Positions 51,125 to 62,013 of a stretch of DNA of 64,000 nt are shown piece by piece. The position numbers and the translations under genes were made by a program. Each line of letters opens with the position of its first letter. Position 1 is the first letter of the stretch. The stretch covers positions 1-64,000 of the forward strand of contig NZ_LWMW01000044.1 in assembly GCF_001639285.1 (NCBI RefSeq), read 5' to 3'. Source of the DNA: Methanobrevibacter cuticularis (GTDB lineage Archaea; Methanobacteriota; Methanobacteria; Methanobacteriales; Methanobacteriaceae). The notes under the pieces are model-generated. The model was not told the origin of the DNA, ran no database searches, and saw nothing but the letters and a program-made list of their open reading frames with translations.

Positions 51125-52401
51125 TGAATTCATTCCTTCATAACTTTATATTTTTATATTCAATCTATTTTCGTAAGTTTGATAGAAATTAATTATAAAA
51201 TTTCGAAGATTATTGCAATTAAGATCATATCATTTAGTTACAAAAATTTTAATTTAAGTTAGGTTTACAAATTTTAAATATTATTTTAAATATTATTTAA
51301 AGTTATATTGATAATCAATTATAATAATCTTTCTTATATTTTATTATAAAATATTTATTAATAAACGATTAAAATCATTTTAACTTTCTAGAAGATTCTT
51401 AATTATTTCATATAACATCTTAATTAGTCCCTATAAGTTTAATTAATCCCTATAAAGAATAATAAAAAATTTTATCAATCAATATTTACAATAAAAATTT
51501 TATAGAACTAATCTAATTTACAATAAAAATTTTATAGAACTAATCTAATTTACAATAAAAATTTTATAGAACCAATCTAATTTACAATAATTTGAATTTT
51601 AAGTACATTTTTATAAATTTCTCTTTATAAATTAGCTAATTTTCTAAAAATCTAATTAGCTATTGGTTAATTAAGATTCACTTAATTATACTTAAATAAT
51701 TAAAGAATAACTATGAATAATTCAATAAAATAATTATAATTAATTCTATTTTAAATTATAGATTTCTGTATATACAATTATCACATCTTATAGAAACTTA
51801 TATTACATTAATATCGATTATAAATATAATAGAAAGAAATGTTTTAGAATAATTAAATAAAAATAAGAATATTAAAAATAGATAAAAAAGTTTAGATGAA
51901 AATAAAAAAATTGAAAGAAAATAAAAAATAATAATCTAAAATAAATAAAAAAATTGAAAGAAAATAAAAAATATATTAAAATGATAAATAATGTTTGGGT
52001 TTAATATTTGAAATATATTAAAATATTTTAATTACTTTTATTAACTAAAATACAAAAGTTTTTATATATAGATATTTATAAACTATATCTACATTAAATT
52101 TTAAAATTTTTATAATTAATATAAATGAAAAATTTCAGAATAAAATAGAAAATAAAGACATACTGATAATTACAATATAAAAAACACTTATACTCCCAAT
52201 ATTGTTATTGGAGTTGTTTAACTAGTAGAAAGCTGTTAAGTTGATAAAAAGTTATTTAATTAATAAAAAATCAATTTAAATAGTAAAACTACATATCTAA
52301 AAACCATCTTTGTTTCTAATGTTTATTAATGTTCATTTTTCAAAAATGTTAAAATTATTTTTATAAAATTAACTCAAATCAAGTTTAATCGAGGTCCTTA
52401 A
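51125..52401. other. 1.28-kb AT-rich intergenic region upstream of lonB
   Basis: The longest gene-free stretch. It contains the 32-bp repeat at 51485-51580 and a duplicated TTGAAAGAAAATAAAAAATA sequence near 51911-51970. No gene or structured RNA was recognised. The promoters of cobQ (left) and lonB (right) must lie at its ends. Confidence 0.5.
51485..51580. repeat. 32-bp tandem repeat, 3 copies
   Basis: Three exact-length units of TTTACAATAAAAATTTTATA plus GAACTAATCTAA; the third has one change (ACC for ACT). Confidence 0.93.
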
Positions 52402-54423
52402 ATGAAAATTGACAAGATTGATTCTGACAAATATAATGTCAAAATCAATAAAGACGAAGAAAATGATGAAAATATCTCTGAAGAAGAATTAGTTGAAAAG
52501 AATTCTGAGAGATATAACCTTGAAGAAGAAAATCCAATGCTAGATTATGGTAATATTGGAAGTTCTGAAGATATTGAAGTTCCTCCGCTTCTCATTGATC
52601 AAGTTATTGGACATGAAGAGTCTGTGGAAACTATTAAAAAGGCTGCCAAACAAAGAAGAAATGTTCTTCTTATTGGTGATCCTGGTGTTGGAAAATCTAT
52701 GATAGCTAAAGGAATGGCTGAATTACTACCTCCTGAAGTTTTACAAGATATATTAGTTTATCCTAATGCTGAAGATAATAATAACCCTCTAATACGCCCA
52801 GTTCCTGCAGGAGATGGGAAAAAAATTGTAATGGCTAGTAAACACAATGAAAAAGGATATGGTGAAAAGAAAACTTTAATCACAGTATTCTTAATAATTG
52901 GAGTAATGGCTTTAGGGTTTGTCTATAACCAAATATTAATAGCTTTATTAGCATGTCTTTTTATATTCTTCATATCCATGCAAATAAAACCTCAAAATAT
53001 ATCCATGGGTCCAAAGTTACTAGTTAGCAATGGTGAAAAAAGATTTGCTCCATTTGTAGATGGTACTGGAGCTCATGCCGGGGCTTTACTTGGAGATGTT
53101 AGACATGACCCTTATCAATCTGGAGGATTAGGAACTCCTGCTCATGAGCGTGTAGAATCTGGTATGATCCACAAAGCTAACAGGGGCGTTTTATACATTG
53201 ATGAAATAGGTACAATGTCTATGAAAACCCAACAAGAATTATTATCTGCAATGCAAGAGAAAAAATATTCAATTACAGGTCAAAGTGAAAATAGTAGTGG
53301 AGCAATGGTTCACACTCAAGCAGTTCCATGTGATTTTGTCCTTGTTGCTTCTGGAAATATTCAAGTCCTTGAAGGTATGCACATAGCTATGAGATCTAGA
53401 ATCAGAGGTTATGGTTATGAAGTCTTCATGAAAGATAGTATGGATGATACAGAAGAAAATAGGAAAAAACTCATCCAATTTGTAGCTCAAGAGATTAAAA
53501 ATGATGGTAGAATCCCTCATTTCAATCCAGAAGCGTTAGATGAAATAATAAAAGAAGCTAAACGAAGAGCTGGTAAAAAAGATGCCCTTACTTTAAAGCT
53601 CAGAGATTTAGGCGGTCTTGTTCGAGCTGCAGGAGATGTAGCTAAAGAAGAAGGAGCCAAATATGTTACATCAGAACATGTTGTTACTGCTAAAAAATAT
53701 TCAAGAACACTTGAACAACAAATAGCTGATAGGTCCATAGTCCAAAGGAAAGAGTACGCAGTATTCCATCCAACAGGTGGTAAAATTGGTATGGTCAATG
53801 GTTTATCTGTTATTGGAGATAGAAGTGGTCTTATGTTACCTATAGCTGCTGAAGCAGCTCCTGCTCAAAGTACAAGGGAAGGTAAAATTATAGCCACTGG
53901 TAAATTAGGTGAAATAGCTAAAGAATCTGTCCAAAATGTGAGTGCATTAATTAAAAAGCATACTGGAACTGATATTTCGCAATATGATATTCATGTTCAA
54001 TTTTTACAAACTTACGATGGAGTTGAAGGTGACAGTGCGAGTGTTTCAATAGCAGCAGCTGTTATTTCAGCTATTGAAGAAATTCCAGCAGATCAAACCG
54101 TTGCTTTAACAGGATCACTAAGTGTAAGAGGAGACGTTCTACCTATTGGTGGAGCTACTAGTAAAATAGAAGCTGCAGCTGAAGCAGGAATTAAAAAAGT
54201 CATAATTCCAAGATCCAACATGAAAGATGTTATGATTGAAAAGAAATATGAGGAAGAAGTTGAGATTATTCCTGTTGATACCTTAAGTGATGTCTTAGAA
54301 AACATATTAATTGAAGGTAGTAAAAAAAGCAAATTAGTAGAGAAAATGAAAGCAATAGGCACTGCAGTTACAAAAGTTCCTGAAGGAGTTAATAATAGCT
54401 ACAATACTCCTAATAAATCATAG
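52402..54423 (+). CDS. ATP-dependent protease LonB (membrane-bound archaeal Lon)
   Basis: A 673-residue archaeal Lon. The AAA+ domain has Walker A GDPGVGKS (92-99) and Walker B VLYIDE near 263-268. Two membrane helices (about 157-194) lie inside the AAA+ domain, the hallmark of LonB. The C-terminal protease domain has the dyad S545 in 'EGDSAS' and K588 in '[10 protein letters not shown]'. It hexamerises on the inner membrane face and degrades unfolded and regulatory proteins. The N-terminal 60 residues are acidic and probably flexible. GAGGT precedes the ATG. Confidence 0.96.
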   Translation: MKIDKIDSDKYNVKINKDEENDENISEEELVEKNSERYNLEEENPMLDYGNIGSSEDIEVPPLLIDQVIGHEESVETIKKAAKQRRNVLLIGDPGVGKSMIAKGMAELLPPEVLQDILVYPNAEDNNNPLIRPVPAGDGKKIVMASKHNEKGYGEKKTLITVFLIIGVMALGFVYNQILIALLACLFIFFISMQIKPQNISMGPKLLVSNGEKRFAPFVDGTGAHAGALLGDVRHDPYQSGGLGTPAHERVESGMIHKANRGVLYIDEIGTMSMKTQQELLSAMQEKKYSITGQSENSSGAMVHTQAVPCDFVLVASGNIQVLEGMHIAMRSRIRGYGYEVFMKDSMDDTEENRKKLIQFVAQEIKNDGRIPHFNPEALDEIIKEAKRRAGKKDALTLKLRDLGGLVRAAGDVAKEEGAKYVTSEHVVTAKKYSRTLEQQIADRSIVQRKEYAVFHPTGGKIGMVNGLSVIGDRSGLMLPIAAEAAPAQSTREGKIIATGKLGEIAKESVQNVSALIKKHTGTDISQYDIHVQFLQTYDGVEGDSASVSIAAAVISAIEEIPADQTVALTGSLSVRGDVLPIGGATSKIEAAAEAGIKKVIIPRSNMKDVMIEKKYEEEVEIIPVDTLSDVLENILIEGSKKSKLVEKMKAIGTAVTKVPEGVNNSYNTPNKS

Positions 54424-54425
54424 CT

Positions 54426-54455
54426 AAGTTAATTTTAATTAACTTATTTTTTCTA
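54426..54455 (+). terminator. palindrome/T-run terminator after lonB
   Basis: AAGTTAATT and AATTAACTT form a 9-bp palindrome with a two-base centre, followed by ATTTTTTC. It starts 3 bases after the stop codon. Confidence 0.55.
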
Positions 54456-54480
54456 TTATATTTTTTATTATTTTAAATAA

Positions 54481-54620
54481 TCTAATTTTAAATAATTTTA
54501 TTATTAAATTTCTATAATAATCTTAAATAATCTAATTTTAAATAATTTTATTATTAAATTTTTATAATAATCTTAAATAATCTAATTTTAAATAATTTTA
54601 TTATTAAATTTTTATAATAA
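54481..54620. repeat. 50-bp tandem repeat, about 2.8 copies
   Basis: Units at 54481, 54531 and 54581 begin TCTAATTTTAAATAATTTTA and are almost identical. They lie between the convergent lonB and prs genes. Confidence 0.93.
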
Positions 54621-54789
54621 ATTTAAATGATTTTATTGTTTTTCTATTATTTTTTATTACTTTAATAAATATTTGCATTATTTTAATAAACATCCATTAT
54701 AATTGTATTTTACTGAATTAGTAATTTTAATAATTTAAATTTTATATAATATGATTTATATGTTTTAATAGCTATCAATATTAGTATAT

Positions 54790-55725
54790 TTATCTCAATG
54801 CATCAGCAATGATTCTAGCAATTGAAATACAACTAACTTCTGATTTTAAGGAATCTGTTCCAGCTATTGATTTAGCACCTGCAGCATAAATTTTCAATAT
54901 TGCATCATTGACCAAAATTGGATGAACACAACAAACACGAACATTCTTTGCTCCATGATCTTTTAATATTTTAATAGCATTGACAATCGTTCCACCTGTA
55001 GCTATTATATCGTCAATAATTATAGCTTCTTTCCCTTTCACTGACTTCATATCTACTTTTTTCTCATTGTTAACAAAATCAGGATCATTCGAAGAGAAAT
55101 CACATCTAATATCAGCTATTTTTGTTTCAACTTTATCTGGGCCTAATCTAACCTTATCCATATATGTACAAGTGCAATCTAAAGCTTTAGCTATTTTCTC
55201 TGCAAAACCAAGTGCTCCTTTATCTGGAGCTATTATTATTGGATCATTAGATAAGTTATCTATATACTCAGCTATTGTCCCCATTGCACATATATTTGTA
55301 CTAGGAATACTAAAAAAGTCTCTTACACTATCTTCATGAAGATTAATAGATAAAACTTGATTTACTCCAGCATTTTCTAGTAAATTAGCTACAATTTGTG
55401 CAGAAATAGCTTCCCCATCTTTAAATCGTTTTTCTTGTCTCCCATAACCAAAATATGGAATCACTACTTTTATTGTTTCAACATTCAAGCTTTTTAAGTT
55501 CTTAATCAAGAATAAAAGCTCAATTAAGTTTTCATCCTGAGGATAACCTGTTGATTGAACTATCACGGCCTCTTTATCCAACTCTCCATTTTCTGATTTT
55601 CCATTTATTCTAATATATCTTTCTCCATCAGGAAATTTCTTAGTTTCAATTGGACAAAGCCAATCTCCAAGCTCTTCTGCAACATTAGCTGCCAATTTTT
55701 GGGATGCTGAACCACCAATTATCAA
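54790..55725 (-). CDS. prs: ribose-phosphate diphosphokinase (PRPP synthetase)
   Basis: A 311-residue PRPP synthetase that makes phosphoribosyl pyrophosphate from ribose 5-phosphate and ATP for nucleotide and histidine synthesis. It shows 'KKFPDGERYIRI', 'VVIPYFGYGRQEKRF' (ATP loop) and the PRPP site 'IIIDDIIATGGTI'. A TTG start at 55725 gives the usual MIIGGSAS beginning and lies 4 bases after GGGTGAT; a GTG at 55734 overlaps that site. An acidic insert of about 20 residues precedes the PRPP loop. Confidence 0.94.
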   Translation of the reverse strand: MIIGGSASQKLAANVAEELGDWLCPIETKKFPDGERYIRINGKSENGELDKEAVIVQSTGYPQDENLIELLFLIKNLKSLNVETIKVVIPYFGYGRQEKRFKDGEAISAQIVANLLENAGVNQVLSINLHEDSVRDFFSIPSTNICAMGTIAEYIDNLSNDPIIIAPDKGALGFAEKIAKALDCTCTYMDKVRLGPDKVETKIADIRCDFSSNDPDFVNNEKKVDMKSVKGKEAIIIDDIIATGGTIVNAIKILKDHGAKNVRVCCVHPILVNDAILKIYAAGAKSIAGTDSLKSEVSCISIARIIADALR

Positions 55726-56475
55726 TAATATCACCCTTAATATAATATCTGAATATATTAAATAATAAGAAAATGTGATAAATATACTAAATCAAAAGCT
55801 ATTTAGTAGGATGTAATAAAATACATATGAGTATATTATCTTAGAAAATTATTAGTTTATATAATAATTTTATCTGTATTAATTATTATTTATAATTTTA
55901 GTTTAATAGTAATTCTTAGTAATTAATATTAGCTATTTAATTATAGTATTATATTGCAATATTATATATTAAGTAAATTTCGCTTTTAGTATTTAATTTA
56001 ATATCATACTTAGCTTAAATCAACTTAGGCATTCAATTTGATTTAATAAGGTATAATAATAATTTAACTTATAGTAGCTATTTAATAATTCCAATAGCGA
56101 TAGTTTCGAGATTATGGATTCTAAATTTTCTCCAAATTATATATTATAAATTAGCATTCTAATTTATTATTAAATCCATTTTTAAATAGCCAAGTGTATC
56201 CTAAAGTGTTTTCCAATCATCAATAAATAACTAATAATAATTAAGAAATGAATAATAATTATTAGGATTATAAGTTTTCCAATCATCAATAAATAACTAA
56301 GGAGAATTAAGAAATCAATAATAATTATTAGGATTATAATAATTAATATATTAAAGATACACTAATTTTTATAGAATGAATTACAGAATAAATAGAAAAT
56401 AATATCATATTAAAGCTACCATATAAATATTACAGAAATTAAATTATTGAAAAAATTTTAAATAGAGGTGTGTTC
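55726..56475. other. 750-bp AT-rich intergenic region between prs and hypA
   Basis: Carries promoters of the divergent prs and hypA genes and the 66-bp duplication at 56208-56339. No gene seen. Confidence 0.55.
56208..56339. repeat. 66-bp direct repeat, 2 copies
   Basis: Copies at 56208-56273 and 56274-56339 start GTTTTCCAATCATCAATAAA and differ at a few bases (AATAATAA versus AGGAGAAT). Confidence 0.9.
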
Positions 56476-56850
56476 ATGCATGAATTATCAATGGCTGATG
56501 GAATTTTAAAAGCTGTAATTTCAAATGCTGAAGAAAATAACGCTACTGAGGTTATTGAAGTAATTATTGAACTTGGACGTTTGGCTTTGCTTAATCCAGA
56601 ACAAGTGAAATTTATGTTGGATGTTTTAAGTGAAGATACTATAGCTAAAGGAGCTAAATTTGTAATTGAAGATATCCCTATTGAAATTGAATGCTCAGAA
56701 TGCAATTATTCCGGATTAGCAAATGATGACGATTTAGATCATTATACTCCCCTGGTAGAATGTCCAGAATGTGGAAACAAAAGATTGAATATAACCAATG
56801 GAAAAGATTGCATAGTGAGAAATATAATAATCGAAAAACCAGACGAATAA
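56476..56850 (+). CDS. hypA: hydrogenase nickel incorporation protein HypA
   Basis: A 124-residue HypA. The N-terminal MHELS supplies the nickel-binding His2, so the ATG at 56476 must be the start rather than the in-frame GTG at 56470. The zinc site is CSEC (C73, C76) plus CPEC (C96, C99), with about 20 residues between. HypA passes nickel with HypB to [NiFe]-hydrogenases such as Frh, Mvh and Eha/Ehb. GAGGTG lies 8 bases upstream. hypB follows 180 bp later. Confidence 0.96.
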   Translation: MHELSMADGILKAVISNAEENNATEVIEVIIELGRLALLNPEQVKFMLDVLSEDTIAKGAKFVIEDIPIEIECSECNYSGLANDDDLDHYTPLVECPECGNKRLNITNGKDCIVRNIIIEKPDE

Positions 56851-57030
56851 TTCCATTGTTTTTAATAAATAAAAAACTAGGTGAATAATTCAATATCTTT
56901 TAATCAATATTATTAACACTAGATTTTAATCAATATTATTAACACTAGGCTTTAATCAATATTATTAACTATATGTAATTATACGAAATTTTAATTATAC
57001 AAGATTTTTATTTGTAAGAGAGGATTTGTT

Positions 57031-57684
57031 ATGCATAAAATAGCTGAAGTTGAAGTTCAACATAATATAATGAAAGCTAATAAGAAAATAGCTGATAGAA
57101 TTCAGAAAAGATTAGATGACAATAATGTTTTTGGTGTTGATTTTGTAGGAGCTATTGGTTCTGGAAAAACATCATTAATTGAAGATTTGATTGAAAACAT
57201 GGAGGGTTCAATAGCTGTAATTGCTGGAGATGTTATAAGTAAATTTGATGCTGGAAGATTTGAAAAACATAACATTCCAGTAGTAGGATTGAATACTGGA
57301 AAAGAATGCCATTTGGATGCTCATCTAGTAGAACATGTTTTAGATGATATTCCTTTTGATAGGATTGATTATTTATTTATTGAAAACGTAGGTAATCTAA
57401 TTTGTCCAGTTGATTTTGATCTAGGATCTCATATGAGGGTTGTAGTTATTAGTGTTAGTGAAGGAGATGATACTGTAGAAAAGCATCCACTTATATTCCA
57501 AGATTCAGACTTAGTCATTATTAATAAAATAGATATAGCTGATGCTGTTGGAGCTGATACTGAAAAAATGGTATCTGATGTTGAAACTATAAATCCTGAT
57601 GTTAAAATTATAACAACTAGTCTTAAAAAAAATAAAGGATTAAATGAAGTTATTTCAGCTATTGAAAAATTTAAAAATAGTTAA
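57031..57684 (+). CDS. hypB: hydrogenase nickel incorporation GTPase HypB
   Basis: A 217-residue SIMIBI-class GTPase. The P-loop is GAIGSGKTS (40-48), the G4 motif NKID lies in 'VIINKIDIAD', and the dimer metal site is formed by C93-H94 in 'GKECHLDAH' and C125 in 'ENVGNLICP'. There is no His-rich N-terminal tail, as usual in archaea. It uses GTP to drive nickel transfer with HypA. GAGAGGA precedes the ATG. Confidence 0.96.
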   Translation: MHKIAEVEVQHNIMKANKKIADRIQKRLDDNNVFGVDFVGAIGSGKTSLIEDLIENMEGSIAVIAGDVISKFDAGRFEKHNIPVVGLNTGKECHLDAHLVEHVLDDIPFDRIDYLFIENVGNLICPVDFDLGSHMRVVVISVSEGDDTVEKHPLIFQDSDLVIINKIDIADAVGADTEKMVSDVETINPDVKIITTSLKKNKGLNEVISAIEKFKNS

Positions 57685-57766
57685 GACACAATTAATTCAC
57701 TTTAATTAAAATATTCAAAGTGATATTCTTGATGATGAAATCGTCAAATTGATGTTATTAATATTA

Positions 57767-57879
57767 AAATATAAACTAAAGAATTATAGAAGCTGAAATA
57801 TAAACTAAAGAATTATAGAAGCTGAAATATAAACTAAAGAATTATAGAAGCTGAAATATAAACTAAAGAATTATAGACA
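57767..57879. repeat. 29-bp tandem repeat, about 4 copies
   Basis: Units of GCTGAAATATAAACTAAAGA plus ATTATAGAA at 57792, 57821 and 57850, with a partial unit before them. Same length as the array at 10368 but unrelated in sequence. Confidence 0.92.
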
Positions 57880-57931
57880 TTGAAATAGGAATTAAAATCA
57901 AATGAAGAAAATCAAATGAAGGTGAATTTTA

Positions 57932-58960
57932 TTGAAAATATGGATTGATATAACTAATGCTCCTCATGTTAGATTCTTTAAAGACATAATTCACCATTTA
58001 CAAGAAGAAGGTGAAGATTTAATAATAACAAGCCGTAAATTTGGAGATATTCATAAGCTCATGGATATGTATGGGATCGATTTTATCTCATTAGGTAAAC
58101 ACGGAGTTACATTAGATGAAAAACTCAAAGAAAGTACAAATAGAGTCAATGAATTAGTAGATGTTGTTTCAAGTGAAAAAATTGATGTAGCTTTATCAAA
58201 ACATTCCATTGAACTTCCTAGAATTTCATTTGGTCTTGGAATACCTAGCTTATATGTTTTAGATAATGAACATGCTGTAGCTGCAAATAAATTAACATTA
58301 CCCCTTTGTGATAAAATAATAGCTCCTAAAATAATTGATGTTTGGAAGTTATTAAGCTATGGTGCAGATCCTAATAAAATGATTCGCTATGATGGAACTT
58401 CTGAAATTCTTCATTTTAAAAGCTTTGAATATGATGATGATATTTTAAAAAAGTTAGAATTAGAAAATAGCCTTCCTAAAAATATATTAATGAGACCTGA
58501 ACCATCATTAGCATCATATTTAGATACTGATTGCAATGAATCTGTTCTTTCACCTATTGTAGATGTATTAAAGGAATATTCAAACATTTTGATTTTGCCA
58601 AGGTTTAAAAAACAAGCAGCTATTTTTGAAGGTATTGAAAATGTAACCATTTTGAAACCTCCTGTTGATACATCAAGTATAATTAAAAAATGTGATCTAG
58701 TTGTCGGTGCAGGTGGAACCATGAATAGGGAATCAGCTATTTTGCAAACTCCTGTTATATCCTGTTATCCTGGAGTTCCATTATCAGTGGATCAATATTA
58801 TATTGATAAAGGTTTAATGTTCCGTTCCAATAGCACTGAAGAAATTATAAATAAAGCCTTAAGTTTTCTCGTGAATCCACCTAAACACACTAAAATAAAA
58901 CACGATGATTTATTTGAAATAATAATCAATAATATTTATGATTTAGCTAAAAAAGCTTAA
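57932..58960 (+). CDS. DUF354 family protein (GT-B-like)
   Basis: A 342-residue archaeal DUF354 protein. It opens 'MKIWIDITNAPHVRFFKDI', the family signature, with a glycine-rich loop typical of GT-B folds. The C-terminal half has 'CDLVVGAGGTMNRESAILQT', similar to the UDP-GlcNAc 2-epimerase and MurG donor site. A role in surface-glycan or lipid sugar transfer is likely but unproven. The start is a TTG with GGTGA 7 bases upstream. Stands alone. Confidence 0.85.
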   Translation: MKIWIDITNAPHVRFFKDIIHHLQEEGEDLIITSRKFGDIHKLMDMYGIDFISLGKHGVTLDEKLKESTNRVNELVDVVSSEKIDVALSKHSIELPRISFGLGIPSLYVLDNEHAVAANKLTLPLCDKIIAPKIIDVWKLLSYGADPNKMIRYDGTSEILHFKSFEYDDDILKKLELENSLPKNILMRPEPSLASYLDTDCNESVLSPIVDVLKEYSNILILPRFKKQAAIFEGIENVTILKPPVDTSSIIKKCDLVVGAGGTMNRESAILQTPVISCYPGVPLSVDQYYIDKGLMFRSNSTEEIINKALSFLVNPPKHTKIKHDDLFEIIINNIYDLAKKA

Positions 58961-59345
58961 GTAACTTTTCTTATTTAAGCTTTATTTATTTTATTTCTAT
59001 TTTATTATTCTTAATAATCAAAATATCTTTAAAAATAATTTAATATTTAATATTAAGTATTTAGTAATGATTTCAATTAAGAACTTATTTAATTTTAAAT
59101 TTATTGAAATAACACTATAAAATAAATGATATTATATTAAGATTAAAAAAATGATTTTACTAATTATTCTACTATCCTTAATTTAATATTAGGGTCAATT
59201 TAGTTTACTAAACTTAATTAACTATTAAAAATAAATTTATTCTACTAATCTTGATTTAATTAGACTCAATTTATTTTAATGAAAGGGTTAATTATTAAAG
59301 TTAATATTATGATAGATGTAACTAAAAAGAAAAAAAGGTGTTGTT
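58961..59345. other. 385-bp AT-rich intergenic region
   Basis: No gene, repeat array or clear promoter motif recognised. Confidence 0.5.
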
Positions 59346-60005
59346 ATGAATTACATAGATTTAAGTCATGAATTAAGAGATAAAATCCCTGTTTATCCTA
59401 GAGATCCTGATTTTATATTAAAAAATATTACTCTTAAAAAAGATAATTATTCTATGTTCAAAATGGAAGGCGGATTGCATACTGGAACACATTTAGATGC
59501 TCCATATCACTATATGGAAAATGGTAAGAAAGTTAATGAGTTAAATCTCAATAGCTTAATTGGAAAAGCTAATATCCTAGAAATAGGATACGTTGATTAC
59601 CATACCAATGATTTACATCATGAAAATGCTCAAATGATAAAGAATAAAGAGATAATGATTGACACCATAGAAAAACTTCCTGATCAATTAGAAAGAATAA
59701 TCATTTTAAAGACAGGGTGGTTCAATAATTGGGGTAGTGATGATTACTTTACTGATAATCCTTACCTATCCAAAGAACTGGCTAAGTTACTTGTTGAAAA
59801 TGGAATTTCGGGGATAGCTATAGACATACCAAATGTAGATAAACAAGACAAAAGTAGAATTCACAAAATACTTCTTAAAAATAATATATGGATTGTTGAA
59901 AATATAACAAATGTTGATAAATTAATTAAAGATACTTATCAAGCTTACTTTATTCCATTGAATATAAATGCAGAAGCGTCTTATGTTAGAGCTTTCGTTA
60001 AATAG
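59346..60005 (+). CDS. cyclase-family metal hydrolase (kynurenine formamidase-like)
   Basis: A 219-residue member of the cyclase/arylformamidase family. The metal motif HTGTHLDAPYH (45-55) has all ligands, and 'YIDLSHELRDKIPVYPRDP' is the usual start. 'IIILKTGWFNNWG' and 'ISGIAIDIPNVDKQD' match the later catalytic strands. Family members hydrolyse N-formyl or cyclic amide/ester bonds with Zn or Mn; the substrate here is unknown, since tryptophan breakdown is not expected. AGGTG precedes the ATG. Confidence 0.88.
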   Translation: MNYIDLSHELRDKIPVYPRDPDFILKNITLKKDNYSMFKMEGGLHTGTHLDAPYHYMENGKKVNELNLNSLIGKANILEIGYVDYHTNDLHHENAQMIKNKEIMIDTIEKLPDQLERIIILKTGWFNNWGSDDYFTDNPYLSKELAKLLVENGISGIAIDIPNVDKQDKSRIHKILLKNNIWIVENITNVDKLIKDTYQAYFIPLNINAEASYVRAFVK

Positions 60006-60104
60006 CTATTAAACAGACAGATCAGTTAATTTTAGTATCTTAAACTAGTTAAATATCTCTAAAGCACGATTTATCCTAAAATAACTAAATCAGTGAAAAA
60101 ATAT

Positions 60105-61739
60105 TTATTTTTTGTTTGTTTTAACCCACATAGATTCATCACCATTTCTTTCTTTACATTCTAAATATCCTTTTCTTTCAAGATTCCTTAGAATATTGTT
60201 TATGTTTCCATAGGAAATATTCTTAAAGGATATTTTACGAATATAGCTATGAATATCTTGAGAACTCATTTTAGTATCAGGTATTAAATAGTAAATTTGA
60301 GATTGGAAAGAAGTTAAATCTGCTTTAGGAGGAGAAGTTATTTGAGTATAATATTTTTTAATTTTCTCAAGTTCATTTACAGCATCTTTACATGATTTAA
60401 TCTCCTTTTTGAGGTTTTCAAGATTTTCATTACTGTTAATGTTATTGTCCTCATCAACAACCTTAGCATTAGATCCATTTTTATTATTAATACTATTATT
60501 AGAGTTGTTATTAGCATTATAATTAGCATTATTATTAACTTTATTATTAATTTTTGGATCAATACTCTCCCAATCCTGACTTTCTCGAGCTTTTTGTACT
60601 GAATCTAGATTATCTTTGTTTAAATCTGAAAATAATCCTTTAATTTCTTCTAAACGTTTGATTTTAGAATCTTTTGATTTTAATTCATCTTTTAATTGAT
60701 CATACTCTTTTTTAGGGATGTGTTGATCTTTAACTAACTGAATTGCAGTTTTCTTTTGATCTATTTGATCCATCAAATCTTTAATCTTATCATCTTTATC
60801 CCTAATCTTATCAAGAGAAGATTGTACCTGATCCATTAAATCTTTAATCTTATCATCTTTATCCCTAATCTTATCAAGAGAAGATTCCACTTGATCCATT
60901 AAATCTTTAATCTTATCATCCTTATCTCTAATTTTATCAAGAGAAGATTGTACTTGATCCATTAAATCTTTAATCTTATCATCTTTATTCCTAATTTTAT
61001 CAAGAGAAGATTGTAACTTCAAATTAGTTTCTTCAAGCTCTTTATTCTTATATTGTTTAATATCTTTTTCAAGTGAAGTTTTAATCTCATTAAAAGAAGA
61101 TTGGATTTGTTCTAATTCATTAATCCTTTTATCTTTATTACTTAGTTCTATTTCAAGAGACTTGATAGTAGAATCATCAGCCACAGAAGATTTTAATATT
61201 TTAATTTCAGAATCTTTTGAGTCGATTTCTTTTTGAAGTTCTAAAAGGCTATCTTTACTAGCTATATTATTCTCAAGATCATATATTCTTTCTTTAAGGT
61301 TTTTAATATTATCTAAAAGAGATTTAATTTCTTCATCTTTTTCAGTTATTGTATTTAATGTAGATTTTAATTCTTCATTATGTTCAGTAAGTTCTTGTGT
61401 TTTGAAATTAATAAGATCTTGTTCTAATGAATTCTTAATATCATCAAAAGACTCTTTAATATTAGTAAATTCTTCTATCTTTTTATTCTGTCCTTCAAGT
61501 AAAGACTCTTTCTTAGTAAGAATTACTTGTAAATTATTTAAATCAGTTTTTAAAGAGTTAATTTCTTCTTGTTTTTCACTAACTAAAGTTTTTAATTTTT
61601 CAACTTCTTCATCATTTTTTAAAGATGATTTTTCTTTTTCAGACTCCACTAAATCCATTTTAAGCTGATTAATTTCTAACAAACAAGATTTAACAAGGTT
61701 TTGTAGTCTTTCTTTCTCATTATCTTTTACTAACGCCAT
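60105..61739 (-). CDS. long coiled-coil protein with C-terminal winged-helix domain
   Basis: A 544-residue protein of unknown function. Residues about 5-400 are coiled coil, including four near-identical 21-residue repeats (QSSLDKIRDKDDKIKDLMDQ plus V) at 243-326. An Asn-rich linker follows (about 397-440), a short helix, then a winged-helix fold at 475-544 ('QSQIYYLIPDTKMSSQDIHS', 'NINNILRNLERKGYLECKER'). There is no signal peptide. The layout suggests a rod that bridges DNA to another site, or a tethered regulator (inference). AGGGA precedes the ATG. Confidence 0.8.
   Translation of the reverse strand: MALVKDNEKERLQNLVKSCLLEINQLKMDLVESEKEKSSLKNDEEVEKLKTLVSEKQEEINSLKTDLNNLQVILTKKESLLEGQNKKIEEFTNIKESFDDIKNSLEQDLINFKTQELTEHNEELKSTLNTITEKDEEIKSLLDNIKNLKERIYDLENNIASKDSLLELQKEIDSKDSEIKILKSSVADDSTIKSLEIELSNKDKRINELEQIQSSFNEIKTSLEKDIKQYKNKELEETNLKLQSSLDKIRNKDDKIKDLMDQVQSSLDKIRDKDDKIKDLMDQVESSLDKIRDKDDKIKDLMDQVQSSLDKIRDKDDKIKDLMDQIDQKKTAIQLVKDQHIPKKEYDQLKDELKSKDSKIKRLEEIKGLFSDLNKDNLDSVQKARESQDWESIDPKINNKVNNNANYNANNNSNNSINNKNGSNAKVVDEDNNINSNENLENLKKEIKSCKDAVNELEKIKKYYTQITSPPKADLTSFQSQIYYLIPDTKMSSQDIHSYIRKISFKNISYGNINNILRNLERKGYLECKERNGDESMWVKTNKK
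60762..61013. repeat. 63-bp coding tandem repeat, 4 copies
   Basis: Four in-frame 63-bp units code for exactly three heptads each, so repeat number changes the rod length without breaking the coiled-coil phase. Confidence 0.93.
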
Positions 61740-61951
61740 ATATATCCCTAAGTATTTTCATGATATTCATATTGTTTATAAAATCCCTTAACATGCCATC
61801 TTAATATTATTTAATTATATAATTTAATAGTATTTATAGTATTAGTATATTTCACCCAAGCACAAGAGCTTATTATAAACTCAAGTATAAGATTAGTTTG
61901 TGATATAATGAAAATTCCATGAGAAATTCTATAAAAAAACAACAAATAAAT

Positions 61952-61990
61952 AAAAAATAGAAAAACATAAAATTCAATAAAAAAACACCA
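61952..61990. repeat. 39-bp sequence shared, inverted, with the flank of MITE B
   Basis: AAAAAATAGAAAAACATAAA plus ATTCAATAAAAAAACACCA matches the reverse complement of 46951-46990 except for one A. It lies 23 bp outside the left end of MITE C. Confidence 0.85.
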
Positions 61991-62013
61991 AATCAATAAA
62001 AAAAATAGAAAAG

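Noticed and set aside
51125-52401. Replication origin in the long AT-rich gap
   Set aside because: No cdc6/orc1 gene nearby and no paired origin-recognition repeats were visible; AT-richness alone is not evidence here.
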